33,411 bases of DNA from an uncultured Lachnospiraceae bacterium (lineage in GTDB: Bacteria; Bacillota; Clostridia; Lachnospirales; Lachnospiraceae): the NCBI GenBank assembly GCA_910579425.1, contig CAJTVL010000044.1, positions 1 to 33,411 of the forward strand, read 5' to 3'. The notes below the pieces were generated by a model. That model was not told the origin of the DNA and ran no database searches. It was given only the letters and a program-made list of their open reading frames with translations. A program made the position numbers and the translations under genes. Below, piece after piece: positions 15,404 to 24,334 of this stretch. Every line of letters begins with the position of its first letter. Position 1 is the stretch's first letter.

Positions 15404-16915
15404 ATGAATCAAAATCATTTATGTAACTGCTGCCAGACTCAGTGTCATCCTGCCTGCTGTGAACGCGGCCCTGCGGGGCCTAAAGGGGATCAGGGGCCTG
15501 CAGGGCCACAGGGGATCAAAGGAGATACCGGTTGTCCTGGCCCTAAAGGCGACAGAGGCGACCAAGGGCCTATGGGACCACAGGGACTTCCGGGGATGCC
15601 CGGCGCAAGAGGCCCCAGAGGAAATACCGGGCCGGTAGGGCCTACCGGAAATACCGGGCCAAGGGGTTGTGCCGGGCCAAGAGGTTATGCCGGGCCGCAG
15701 GGTATCCAGGGTGTCCAGGGCGTTCGCGGTGATGTAGGGCCGAAAGGTGATCCGGGCTGCGAAGGCCCTCAGGGTGACATTGGCCCTCAGGGGCCTGCCG
15801 GGCCTACAGGGCCTGCCGGACCGGCCGGGCCTGTGGGAGATCCCGGCCCTCAGGGCCCAAGAGGTATTCCGGGGCCGACAGGGCCCACTGGCTCTACCGG
15901 CACTATGGGGCCTCAGGGTGCAACCGGGCCGCAGGGTATTCAGGGTGTAACCGGGCCGATTGGACCGCAAGGCCCGAAAGGCTGTCCGGGAGATGACGGA
16001 GCTGTCGGCGCGACTGGACCTACTGGCGCGGATGGCTTACCGGGACCTACGGGTGCCACCGGACCTACCGGCGCGACCGGACCTACCGGCGCAGATGGCT
16101 TGACGGGACCTACCGGTGCCACCGGACCCACCGGCGCAGATGGCTTGACGGGACCTACCGGTGCCACCGGACCTACCGGCGCGACCGGGCCCACCGGCGC
16201 AGATGGCTTGACGGGACCTACCGGTGCCACCGGACCTACCGGCGCGACCGGGCCCACCGGCGCGGATGGCGTGACGGGACCTACCGGTGCCACCGGACCT
16301 ACCGGCGCGGATGGCTTACCTGGACCTACTGGTGCCACCGGCGCCACTGGATCCACCGGCGCTACTGGTGCCACCGGACCCACCGGATTAGCAGGGACAG
16401 GAGCCATCATCCCGTTTGCATCAGGGCTTCCCGTTTCGCTGACGACAATTGCCGGAGGTCTTGCAGGGCTCCCCGCCTTTGTTGGTTTTGGAAACAGCGC
16501 GCAGAGCCTGACCCTTCTGGGAAGCACGATTGACCTCACCAATGCCAGCGGGACTCTCTCTAACTTTGCGTTTCAGGTTCCGCGTGCCGGCGTCATCACC
16601 TCGTTCAGTGCATATTTCAGCTTAACGGCGGCACTTTCCCTGCTAGGTTCCACTGTCACAGTCAATGCGCAGATCTATCAGTCTGCAACGCCAAACAACG
16701 TATTTGCTCCGGTTGCCGGAACACTGATCAGCCTGACACCGGCGCTTACCGGTATCTTATCTGTCGGGACACTGCTAAACGGTGTGCTTACGGGGCTCAA
16801 TATCCCTGTAACGGCCCAGACCAGGCTGATGCTGGTATTTTCAGCAACGGCAAGCGGTTTGACTTTGATTAATACAGTCGCAGGATATGCAAGTGCGGGC
16901 TTAGGCATCAACTGA
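15404..16915 (+). CDS. collagen-like exosporium glycoprotein with BclB-type C-terminal domain
   Basis: This 503-aa protein has a 21-residue Cys-rich leader (CNCC, CHPACC), about 103 uninterrupted Gly-X-Y triplets (residues 22-330) and a C-terminal domain (331-503). The C-terminus begins AIIPFASGLPVSLTTIAGG and has alternating hydrophobic strands; it matches, from memory, the BclB-related exosporium family (TIGR03721). The first 60 triplets are varied and include four Cys-containing ones (GCP, GCA, GCE, GCP). The later triplets are dominated by GPT, GAT and GAD, giving many Thr in the Y position, which are candidate O-glycosylation sites. No LPXTG motif or BclA-type N-terminal targeting motif was seen. 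The ATG follows AAAGGATG. Role: probable spore-surface filament. Confidence 0.9.
   Translation: MNQNHLCNCCQTQCHPACCERGPAGPKGDQGPAGPQGIKGDTGCPGPKGDRGDQGPMGPQGLPGMPGARGPRGNTGPVGPTGNTGPRGCAGPRGYAGPQGIQGVQGVRGDVGPKGDPGCEGPQGDIGPQGPAGPTGPAGPAGPVGDPGPQGPRGIPGPTGPTGSTGTMGPQGATGPQGIQGVTGPIGPQGPKGCPGDDGAVGATGPTGADGLPGPTGATGPTGATGPTGADGLTGPTGATGPTGADGLTGPTGATGPTGATGPTGADGLTGPTGATGPTGATGPTGADGVTGPTGATGPTGADGLPGPTGATGATGSTGATGATGPTGLAGTGAIIPFASGLPVSLTTIAGGLAGLPAFVGFGNSAQSLTLLGSTIDLTNASGTLSNFAFQVPRAGVITSFSAYFSLTAALSLLGSTVTVNAQIYQSATPNNVFAPVAGTLISLTPALTGILSVGTLLNGVLTGLNIPVTAQTRLMLVFSATASGLTLINTVAGYASAGLGIN
16025..16303 (+). repeat. in-frame tandem repeat in the collagen region
   Basis: Five successive units begin with GGCGCRGATGGC at 16025, 16088, 16133, 16196 and 16259, with lengths 63, 45, 63, 63 and 45 nt. 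A sixth, diverged unit starts at 16304. Each unit encodes GAD-G(L/V)(T/P)-GPT-GAT-GPT, with or without an extra GAT-GPT. Near-identity at the nucleotide level implies recent slippage or recombination and probable length variation between strains. Confidence 0.9.
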
Positions 16916-16945
16916 CACCGCCGCCGCTCTTGTGCTTGATATACT

Positions 16946-16982
16946 CCAGAGATTCCCTATTGGGAGTCTCCGGAATATTTTT
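16946..16982 (+). terminator. terminator after the second collagen gene
   Basis: CCAGAGATTCCC and GGGAGTCTCCGG form a 12-bp stem with one mismatch around TATT, followed by AATATTTTT, about 30 bp after the collagen gene stop. Confidence 0.75.
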
Positions 16983-17066
16983 CAGAAAATATTTTCAGAA
17001 AACAGACAGAACTGATTCCACACGAGTTTGCTTTTCGCAGAATGCTATATAACAGAGGCCCCTTAA

Positions 17067-17384
17067 CTACCCCTCCAGAATCCTGCTGGCATTGCGGAGC
17101 CCCATGGCCATCATCTTCTCCATTTCCGCTTTGCCGTCGGTCTTTTTATCCTTGCCGGGTTTCTCTCCGCTCTCACCCTTATTTTCATTGGTAACCCTCT
17201 CAGAGACACGTTCCCTGCTCTTTTTCGTCTCCTCGTCAAGGGTTTCCATGCAGCTACTCTGTATCATGGAGTGCATCTGGGAGACACCCTTGCGTATCTT
17301 CTCGTCTTCCTTTTTTCGTTTCTCCACCTTTGAAAGCTGCTGCTGTTTAAATTCTCTCATTTCGCCCATGTTGCCGATATGCAT
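17067..17384 (-). CDS. charged helical hypothetical protein, 105 aa
   Basis: This protein is not recognised. It is almost wholly charged and helical (about 35 Lys/Arg and many Glu), without signal peptide or membrane segment. Residues 10-35 look like a coiled coil (FKQQQLSKVEKRKKEDEKI) and the middle (residues 68-88) is a low-complexity Lys/Gly/Glu linker. The start is well supported by GAAGGAGAGG close to ATG 17384. It lies downstream of the SNF2 helicase gene with a 213-bp gap and is convergent with the collagen cassette. No function can be assigned. Confidence 0.6.
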   Translation of the reverse strand: MHIGNMGEMREFKQQQLSKVEKRKKEDEKIRKGVSQMHSMIQSSCMETLDEETKKSRERVSERVTNENKGESGEKPGKDKKTDGKAEMEKMMAMGLRNASRILEG

Positions 17385-17510
17385 TTTCCCCTCTCCTTCC
17401 TTTGCTCCCGGAGCGTTTTTCTGTCATCCGAAAGCCCTGTGCAACAAAACCGTCTCTGTAACATATATCGGAAAAAACGGGGATTCTATAAGTTCTGCGG
17501 CATGAATTCG

Positions 17511-17530
17511 CTGTTTATTGCTATAAACAG
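17511..17530. repeat. perfect inverted repeat downstream of the helicase gene
   Basis: CTGTTTAT and ATAAACAG flank a 4-nt loop. There is no T-run on either side, so it is a weak terminator candidate; it could also be an operator for the 105-aa gene. Confidence 0.35.
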
Positions 17531-17597
17531 GGCTGTCTGCTTCCTGCTCTTTCCATCAGGGCTGGCTATCCCCCGGCAAAATTCTGCCAAAGCCATC

Positions 17598-20500
17598 CTA
17601 TATCTCAAGCAGCTCCATGATCTCATCCCTGCTCAGGCTCCCGAGCTGCCCGGTATCTCCGCTGATGACCTGATCCGCAAGATTTTTCTTGGTCTCCTGA
17701 AGCTTCTGGATTTTCTCCTCAATGGTATTCTTCACAATCAGTTTATAGACCGTAACCTTTTTGGTCTGCCCGATCCTGTATGCCCTGTCCGTGGCCTGGT
17801 TTTGCACCGCAAGGTTCCACCACGGGTCATAGTGGATGACCATATCCGCCCCGGTCAGGTTCAGCCCCACGCCGCCCGCTTTCAGGGAAATCAAAAACAC
17901 CGGGGTGTCCCCCTCGTTGAATTCCTTCACCATCTGCAGGCGCTTTTCCTTAGAGGTGCTTCCTGTAATGGTAAAATAAGGGATTTCCGCAGCAGTCAGC
18001 TCCCTTTGCAGAATTTCCAGCATGGAAGTAAACTGAGAGAACACCAACATTCTGTGGCCGCCGTCCATGGCGCTCTGGATGAGCTGCAGACAGGCCTCCA
18101 ATTTCGCCACCTCGCCCTTATAATTGTCAAAGCACAGGGAAGGGTCGCAGCAGATCTGGCGCAGTCTGGTGAGCTCTGCCAGAATCAGAAGTTTGTTTTT
18201 GTTAAACTCCTCCTCATTCTGCCCGGAAATTTTCTCACGCATGTGAACCACCTGCCCGTCATAGAGCCTCTGCTGCTCTGTGGCAAAACGCACGTACCGG
18301 CATTCCTCTAATTTTTCCGGCAGATCTTTTAGCACATCCTCCTTGAGCCTGCGCAGGATAAAGGGGCTTACCATTTTTTGCAGGCGCTTCATAGCCCCCT
18401 CATCCTTGTTCTTCACGATGGGGGTCTCCATCTCCTTTTTAAACACATCATATCCGTACAAAAATCCGGGCATGAGGAAATCAAAAATACTCCACAGCTC
18501 GCTTAAACGATTCTCAATCGGCGTACCGGTCAAAGCATACCGGTTTTGGCTGTTTATCACCTTCACCGCCTTGGCCGCAGCCGTGGTGTGGTTTTTAATA
18601 TACTGGGCTTCGTCGATGATCTGGTACAAAAACTGCCTGTCCTCATACAAGTGAATATCCCGCTTGAGCAGGTCGTAGGAAGTCACCAGCACATCCGCTT
18701 CCCCATAGGCTTCTATCTTACCCTGCCGCTCTTCCTGGCTACCCACGATCAGGGAAATGTTAAGCTCCGGGGCAAAGCGGGCAAATTCCTCCGCCCAGTT
18801 ATAGATCAGTGAGGCGGGGGATACCACAAGGGAGGTTCCCTCCCTTCCCTCCTGCTTTGCCGCAAGCAGCACGGAAATAATCTGCAATGTCTTGCCAAGT
18901 CCCATATCGTCCGCAAGGATCCCGCCGAACTGCCAGGTTTCCAGAGTCCGCAGCCACTTGTAACCGTTTTTCTGATACTTGCGCATAACCTTGGAAAGGC
19001 TCTCGGGCTCCTCAAAATCCGCGTCCTTTACCGTCTTAAAGCCCTTGACCACCTTACGGAAATGGCTGTCCCTGCTGCTGTAGACACCCTCATTCTCCTC
19101 CAGCATCTTGTCAAGATAAAGCGTCCGGTACATGGGAAGATGCATCTTGCCCGTTACAAACTCTTTCGGCTTTAAATGGGCGGCCTCCATCAACTCCGCG
19201 AGAAGCTCCAGGGAAGAATCCTGGAGGCTTACAAAGGAGCCGTCTTTGAGCCGGTAATATTTCTTTTTCGTCCGATAACTGTTTAAAATATCCAAGAGCT
19301 CGCTTTGGGGCACATCCTCCGTGGCAATATCCAGCTCCAAAAGTCCTGAGGAAACCGAAACACCCACCGAAACCTTTACCGGCTTCACCGCGTGATAGCC
19401 AAGGAACTTCTTTGTGCAATGCACCTCCCCCAGCTCCATCAGCCGATCCGTGCCGCTCTCCATTATCTGGTAGACCAGATTTTCATCGCCGCCGCAGTGA
19501 AACTCTTCCTTTTCCCAATCAATCTGCGGAAGAAGCTGCGTCACATAAAACAACACCTCATCCTCCCGGCCGCCGTCCCTGAAAGGCTCTAACCCGGTTC
19601 CTCCCGGCCTGCTCTTCTTAACGCCGTCCAGCAGGGACACCTCCTTGTCCCCATAGACGGCATAGGCCCTGCATGTCACGTTCTTTTCCTCGGCATCCAG
19701 ATAAAACACAAACCGCACATCCGGCAGAAGATAAGACCGAAACTTCTCCGGCTCCGTCTCCGTCACATCCACAATATCCTCAAGAGAGGGCAAAATGCGA
19801 TGATAAAACTCCGAAATATTGTTTCTCCCTATATGAAAAGAAAACTTGGAACCCTCCGCCAGGTTTGCCAGAGGCTCAATCCTTTCCAAGAAATCCTTTT
19901 CCACCCGGCAGAGCTTTTCGTCCCCTATGTAATAGGCCGTATCCGTACCGTAAAACAGCTCCGGAAGGCTTCCCTCCACCTGAATCCCGTGAAACTGCTC
20001 CGGTTTTTCCGCCTTTACCGGTTTTTTCTTCTTATTTTTAGCCGGGGACGTCTGCCAGCCTCTGTAATAGGGCTCCTCGGGTTCCTCCGAAAGCTCCTCG
20101 CCGGAAATGAGCATGGTGACCTTGGGATTTTTCTCCGCACAGCTCAGGGCACCTTTCTTTTTTTCCCTGTCGTCCCGATCCTCAAACTCCACAGAGCCGT
20201 CTGCGAGCTGCTCATAAAACTCGTCCAGCCGCCATCCGAAGAGATTTAACTCGCTGCCTACCCCGGAGCTGCGGTAATAGTAATAATTTCTGGCGTCCAT
20301 CAGACGCTGCTGGAACTCCTTTTCCTCCCGGACAATCCGGTTGATGAAGCGGATCCACCTCTTTCCTTCCTCCGTAAAATTCCCAATATCATGGTTAAAC
20401 TGAGTCTTTGTCCCATAGGTACCGGTGGCGGAATCCTTCACATTTTTGCAGAATTCGTCCAACTTCTTTACAATAAACAGCTTCCCCTCCCCGATCTTAA

Positions 20501-21833
20501 AGGAAACCGAAAGACCGCCGTCCTTTTTCACCAGCCTGGGGAGAAGCTTAAGGCTCTCCTTCCTGCCCGCGGCATCTGCCAGAACCAGATTGGTCTTCTT
20601 TTGATGGTAAAAATACATGAGCTGGTGGGCATTCTGATCCGTGGCATCCCCTACATTGTGGGTATTTAAATACTCCTCCAAAAGCTGCAATGCGCCTGCC
20701 TTATAGGGACAATCTGTTTTGTTCATATTCCAACTGTAATAATATTCCTTCCGGCACTTGGGGCAGCCGCACTCATAGCTGGAAACCGCCGTCCTGGAAA
20801 AGATCATCCGCAGGGCGAACTGATCCTTCCCCGTCAGCCCCACGGCATCCATCTGACCCTTGATCTCCCTGCTGTTCCTCTCATATCCCGAGAGCACCCG
20901 CTCAATCCGAAGTCTCCCGGTCCGGGCAAGCTCGGCTCCGTCCCGGCAGGTCTCCCCGGCAATCTCCATGGACCCGCGAATGGCGGTGCCGTCAAAATAG
21001 CTGTAGCTCTCCAGCTCTGCAATAGACCTGCCACCGCCGCTTACCCCTTCCGGCTCCTCCGCCCAGGACTGGCCCAGAAGCGTATACTCTTCCTTTTCTC
21101 TTTCCCTGCGCAGGCGTTCCTCCTCCTCTCTGCGATACTGCTCTTGCCTGCGGCTCTCTTCCTGTGCCTGCCGCCTTTGCTCCGCCTCGATGCGCTCGGC
21201 TTCTTCCCTCCGGCGCTTTGCCTCTTCCTCCTTCTGTTTCCTCGCTGCCCTTGCCATGGCTTCCTGCTCCTTCTGTTTCTTTTCTGTCTTACGACGGGCC
21301 TCTTCTTCCTTCTGCCGCCTGATCTTTTCTCTGCGCTCTTCCTCCGCAAGGCGCTTCTGCACCTCTTGGGCGCGGGCCTGCTCCGCCTTAAGCCTTTGCT
21401 CCTCCTGACGGCGTGCTCTCTCGCTCTTTCGCTGTTCCCGGGCCGCCCGCTGGGCCGCGCGGTGCTCTTCCTCTTCCCTCTGCCGCCTGTCCCTTTCTGC
21501 TTTCTGTCTTTCGGCCGCTTCCGCTGCCGCTTTTTCCTGCGCAAGACGGGCTTCTCCCCCGCCCTCCTCCATTTCAATGGCATACAGAACCGCAGCCATA
21601 TGCTCGCAGCTTTTTCCGCCCTTTGCCACCGGACAACTGCAATTGAGCCGCATATGACCGTCCTCCCGGACCCTTACCGATACCTCATTGCGCTGTCGGC
21701 CCAGCACCGCCGCCCGGTAGCCGCCTTTTACCTTCTCAAAATCGGTTACTTTCTTATTTAAATAGGAAGCCTCCCCTCTCTCGAGAGCGCTCCGGTCAAA
21801 CTTATTTTTCCACTGGATCATTGTGCTTTTCAC
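17598..21833 (-). CDS. SNF2-family helicase with N-terminal SWIM zinc finger
   Basis: This 1411-aa protein has a SWIM finger at about residues 65-78 (C65-S-C67, C76-E-H78). A very long Arg/Glu/Lys/Gln-rich coiled coil follows at about 96-250. A middle part resembles the bacterial SNF2-associated domain and carries an extra CGCPKC...C cluster near 353. The C-terminal SWI2/SNF2 motor has motif I DDMGLGKTLQ near 975, DEAQYIK near 1072, TGTPIENRLSELWSIFDF and motif VI QATDRAYRIGQ near 1350. Such proteins are ATP-driven DNA translocases; bacterial roles are poorly defined (RapA-like recycling, repair or defence are candidates). The start is GTG 21833; ATG 21821 is an alternative. It is transcribed divergently from the MATE gene. 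Confidence 0.92.
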   Translation of the reverse strand: MKSTMIQWKNKFDRSALERGEASYLNKKVTDFEKVKGGYRAAVLGRQRNEVSVRVREDGHMRLNCSCPVAKGGKSCEHMAAVLYAIEMEEGGGEARLAQEKAAAEAAERQKAERDRRQREEEEHRAAQRAAREQRKSERARRQEEQRLKAEQARAQEVQKRLAEEERREKIRRQKEEEARRKTEKKQKEQEAMARAARKQKEEEAKRRREEAERIEAEQRRQAQEESRRQEQYRREEEERLRREREKEEYTLLGQSWAEEPEGVSGGGRSIAELESYSYFDGTAIRGSMEIAGETCRDGAELARTGRLRIERVLSGYERNSREIKGQMDAVGLTGKDQFALRMIFSRTAVSSYECGCPKCRKEYYYSWNMNKTDCPYKAGALQLLEEYLNTHNVGDATDQNAHQLMYFYHQKKTNLVLADAAGRKESLKLLPRLVKKDGGLSVSFKIGEGKLFIVKKLDEFCKNVKDSATGTYGTKTQFNHDIGNFTEEGKRWIRFINRIVREEKEFQQRLMDARNYYYYRSSGVGSELNLFGWRLDEFYEQLADGSVEFEDRDDREKKKGALSCAEKNPKVTMLISGEELSEEPEEPYYRGWQTSPAKNKKKKPVKAEKPEQFHGIQVEGSLPELFYGTDTAYYIGDEKLCRVEKDFLERIEPLANLAEGSKFSFHIGRNNISEFYHRILPSLEDIVDVTETEPEKFRSYLLPDVRFVFYLDAEEKNVTCRAYAVYGDKEVSLLDGVKKSRPGGTGLEPFRDGGREDEVLFYVTQLLPQIDWEKEEFHCGGDENLVYQIMESGTDRLMELGEVHCTKKFLGYHAVKPVKVSVGVSVSSGLLELDIATEDVPQSELLDILNSYRTKKKYYRLKDGSFVSLQDSSLELLAELMEAAHLKPKEFVTGKMHLPMYRTLYLDKMLEENEGVYSSRDSHFRKVVKGFKTVKDADFEEPESLSKVMRKYQKNGYKWLRTLETWQFGGILADDMGLGKTLQIISVLLAAKQEGREGTSLVVSPASLIYNWAEEFARFAPELNISLIVGSQEERQGKIEAYGEADVLVTSYDLLKRDIHLYEDRQFLYQIIDEAQYIKNHTTAAAKAVKVINSQNRYALTGTPIENRLSELWSIFDFLMPGFLYGYDVFKKEMETPIVKNKDEGAMKRLQKMVSPFILRRLKEDVLKDLPEKLEECRYVRFATEQQRLYDGQVVHMREKISGQNEEEFNKNKLLILAELTRLRQICCDPSLCFDNYKGEVAKLEACLQLIQSAMDGGHRMLVFSQFTSMLEILQRELTAAEIPYFTITGSTSKEKRLQMVKEFNEGDTPVFLISLKAGGVGLNLTGADMVIHYDPWWNLAVQNQATDRAYRIGQTKKVTVYKLIVKNTIEEKIQKLQETKKNLADQVISGDTGQLGSLSRDEIMELLEI

Positions 21834-21998
21834 TTTCTTCTCTATAATAGTATTGTGTCAGGCTTCCGCTTCAGCTCTCCATCCCTGCATCACTTCTCTC
21901 CAAAAAACACTCCATAAATACCCTATCACAGGAACTGGCAAAAGTAAATATCCTCATATCGGATTTTCCCCCATTCCAAATATCGCCAAGAAAGCACA

Positions 21999-22026
21999 TT
22001 GACACGCAATTTTATTCAGTTATAAT
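21999..22026 (+). promoter_or_regulatory. consensus sigma-A promoter of the MATE gene
   Basis: TTGACA (21999-22004) and TATAAT (22021-22026) match the consensus exactly with a 16-bp spacer, 66 bp ahead of the MATE start codon. Confidence 0.8.
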
Positions 22027-22092
22027 AAGAAAGCACGTTAACCAAGATATGCGATACTGAAAATTATTTTTTCCCAAATTTAGAGGTTACAT

Positions 22093-23451
22093 ATGGCATC
22101 ACGAATCAAAAACATGACTGAGGGAAAGCCCCTTTCCCTGATCTTTACCTTTGCACTGCCGCTGATGATCGGCAATGTATTCCAGCAGCTTTACACCGTG
22201 GTGGATACCATGGTGGTTGGCAGGGCCCTGGGAGTAAACGCCCTTGCCGCCTTGGGCGCAGCCGACTGGATGAACTGGATGATGCTGGGGATTGTCCAGG
22301 GCCTGACCCAGGGTTTCGGCATCCTCATGGCCCAGAAATTCGGCGCAGGCATGAAAGAGGATCTGCGGAAAGTGATCGGTAATTCCGCCCATCTCTCCCT
22401 GATTTCCTCCCTGATCCTGCTCCCGGTTGGACAGCTCCTCGCCCGTCCTGTTCTAGGGCTTTTGCAGACGCCTGCTGAAATTATAGACAATGCCCTGCTC
22501 TATCTGCGCATTATGTACCTGGGCATTCCCGTTGTCATGGCCTACAATCTTCTGGCATGTATCCTGCGCTCCCTGGGGGACAGCCAGACGCCGCTTCATG
22601 CCATGATCGTGGCCGCCATTGTAAATATCGTGCTGGATCTACTCTTTGTCCTGGGCTTTGGCCTTGGCATCGGCGGCGCGGCTGCGGCCACCCTGATCGC
22701 CCAGCTTGTTTCCAGCTTTTATTGTCTCCACTATATCCGCAGGATTGACATCCTGACCCTTACCCCTGCCGATTTCCGGCTTCAAAAAGGACTGCCTGTG
22801 CGTCTGTTTGTGCTGGGCTTTCCCATGGCCTTCCAAAATGCCATTATTTCCATCGGAGGAATGATCGTACAGTTTGTAGTCAACGGCTTCGGCGTCCTCT
22901 TTATTGCCGGATTTACCGCCACCAACAAGCTCTACGGAATGCTGGAGGTAGCGGCCACCTCCTACGGCTATGCCATGGTCACCTATGTGGGCCAAAACCT
23001 GGGGGCAGGCAGAACAGACCGCATCCGCAAGGGTATGAAAGCCTCTCTTCTGATCTCCCTGATCACCTCTGTGGTCATTGCAGTTATCATGCTCCTTGCA
23101 GGGAAAGCAATCCTCGGCTGCTTTATCTCAGGCACGCCGCAGGAATTTGAGCAGACTCTGCAGATTGCCTATTTCTATCTCGCAATCATGAGCGTATGCC
23201 TGCCCATCCTTTACATTCTCCATGTAACCCGCTCCGCCATCCAGGGTATGGGAAACACGGTCCTTCCCATGGTATCAGGCATTGCGGAATTTATCATGAG
23301 AGCCGTGACCGCCATTTTCCTGCCCATGCTCATCGGAGAGACAGGCATCTTTTTTGCGGAAATCACAGCCTGGCTTGGGGCGGATATTATCCTTGTCACC
23401 AGCTACTTTCTGGTAATCAAAAAAACGGAGCGGATGCTCTTTCGCACCTAA
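22093..23451 (+). CDS. MATE family multidrug/organic-cation efflux transporter
   Basis: This 452-aa protein has about 12 membrane helices and the typical family start (MTEGKPLSLIFTFALPLMIGNVFQQLY, residues about 8-34) followed by VVDTMVVGRALG. The second half repeats the pattern (LPVRLFVLGFPMAFQNAIIS...). It belongs to the NorM/DinF-like MATE exporters that use Na+ or H+ gradients; the substrate cannot be assigned. The ATG at 22093 is preceded by AGAGGT. It is a single-gene transcript from a consensus promoter, convergent with the DUF6179-like gene: the last 4 bases of the two genes overlap and no terminator lies between them. Confidence 0.93.
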   Translation: MASRIKNMTEGKPLSLIFTFALPLMIGNVFQQLYTVVDTMVVGRALGVNALAALGAADWMNWMMLGIVQGLTQGFGILMAQKFGAGMKEDLRKVIGNSAHLSLISSLILLPVGQLLARPVLGLLQTPAEIIDNALLYLRIMYLGIPVVMAYNLLACILRSLGDSQTPLHAMIVAAIVNIVLDLLFVLGFGLGIGGAAAATLIAQLVSSFYCLHYIRRIDILTLTPADFRLQKGLPVRLFVLGFPMAFQNAIISIGGMIVQFVVNGFGVLFIAGFTATNKLYGMLEVAATSYGYAMVTYVGQNLGAGRTDRIRKGMKASLLISLITSVVIAVIMLLAGKAILGCFISGTPQEFEQTLQIAYFYLAIMSVCLPILYILHVTRSAIQGMGNTVLPMVSGIAEFIMRAVTAIFLPMLIGETGIFFAEITAWLGADIILVTSYFLVIKKTERMLFRT

Positions 23452-24329
23452 AACCGATTTCCGGAATCTGCATATGCCAGAGCCCGCCTCACCGTATCGG
23501 GGATTGCGTACCCCAGATAATCCATTATCTTTTCGTCACAATCCAGTTTTTCCTTTAGTGTTTTCTCAAGCAGCAGCGCCAGAGCCTGCTGCTTTTTCCA
23601 GTCATACGGGCAGCCTGGCGAAGCATGCTGTCCGTTGCCTGGCCCATGGCTGTCCGACACATTGTCTGCCCCTGACGGATATTCTGTCATAATCCGTGCA
23701 AGAATGCCTGCAAGCAGGATACTGCACAGATTTTCTATCAATCCTTCATACTCCTCATGATATGCCATGAGCATTTCCCTGACCAGCGAGGCCGGAAGCT
23801 TTCCCAGAAATCTCTGTTCAACGGCAATACACATCATATATTCCCAAACCGCATCTACACCGGTCCGGCCCCCTAAATCCTTCAAAACAGGATAATCCAG
23901 CGTCAAAAGCGTCTCCTGGGGAGCAAACCTTACATCATAATTCAGAAAAAAGGAAGGAATCCCCTTCCTGACAGTATCCCCCAGGCAGATCAGCCCATAG
24001 TCCCAAAAGCCGGGAATCAGCTCATTATAAAGCCTGCGAAGTTTATTTACCTTTTCCGTTACAAGCTCCTGTCCCTTTCCAAAGGCTTCCTGGGCGGAAA
24101 TTTTTTTATTCTTCAAAAACAATGCCCCCTTCTCTTCCTGCCCCCGGGCTTCCTCTCTTTCCTCCTGCAAAGAAGTGCCTTCGTACTCCCCAATACAATA
24201 CAAAACCGCCTCCATCAGCATCTGGGCCTTTTCATAGGTGACGGAAGAATGTTCATAGCCTGTATACTTTTCCCCCAGAGCGGCCACCACCGGAAGCAGT
24301 TCTTCCATCTCGTATCCGTATGTTTCCAT
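23448..24329 (-). CDS. DUF6179-like protein
   Basis: This soluble, mostly helical protein of unknown function is recognised from memory as similar to DUF6179. The sequence starting YTGYEHSSVTYEKAQMLMEAVLYCIG fits that family's N-terminal part, and the later FFLNYDVRFAPQETLLTLDYP segment also fits. I place the start at ATG 24329 (293 aa). The longer frame to 24416 begins at a TTG abutting the DUF6323-like stop and reads through the 65-bp repeat, so its 29 extra residues (CLRNTYTACMKACRLRKG) are probably not native. The repeat may have replaced the original gene start. It is cotranscribed with the DUF6323-like gene. Confidence 0.65.
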   Translation of the reverse strand: METYGYEMEELLPVVAALGEKYTGYEHSSVTYEKAQMLMEAVLYCIGEYEGTSLQEEREEARGQEEKGALFLKNKKISAQEAFGKGQELVTEKVNKLRRLYNELIPGFWDYGLICLGDTVRKGIPSFFLNYDVRFAPQETLLTLDYPVLKDLGGRTGVDAVWEYMMCIAVEQRFLGKLPASLVREMLMAYHEEYEGLIENLCSILLAGILARIMTEYPSGADNVSDSHGPGNGQHASPGCPYDWKKQQALALLLEKTLKEKLDCDEKIMDYLGYAIPDTVRRALAYADSGNRF

Positions 24330-24334
24330 AAAAC

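Noticed and set aside
16025..16390. Regular repeats resembling a CRISPR or satellite array
   Set aside because: Repeats are in frame, 45/63 nt, with no unique spacers, and encode collagen triplets.
15940..16542. 200-aa Pro/Val-rich antisense ORF over the second collagen gene
   Set aside because: Its repeats mirror the collagen codons on the other strand.
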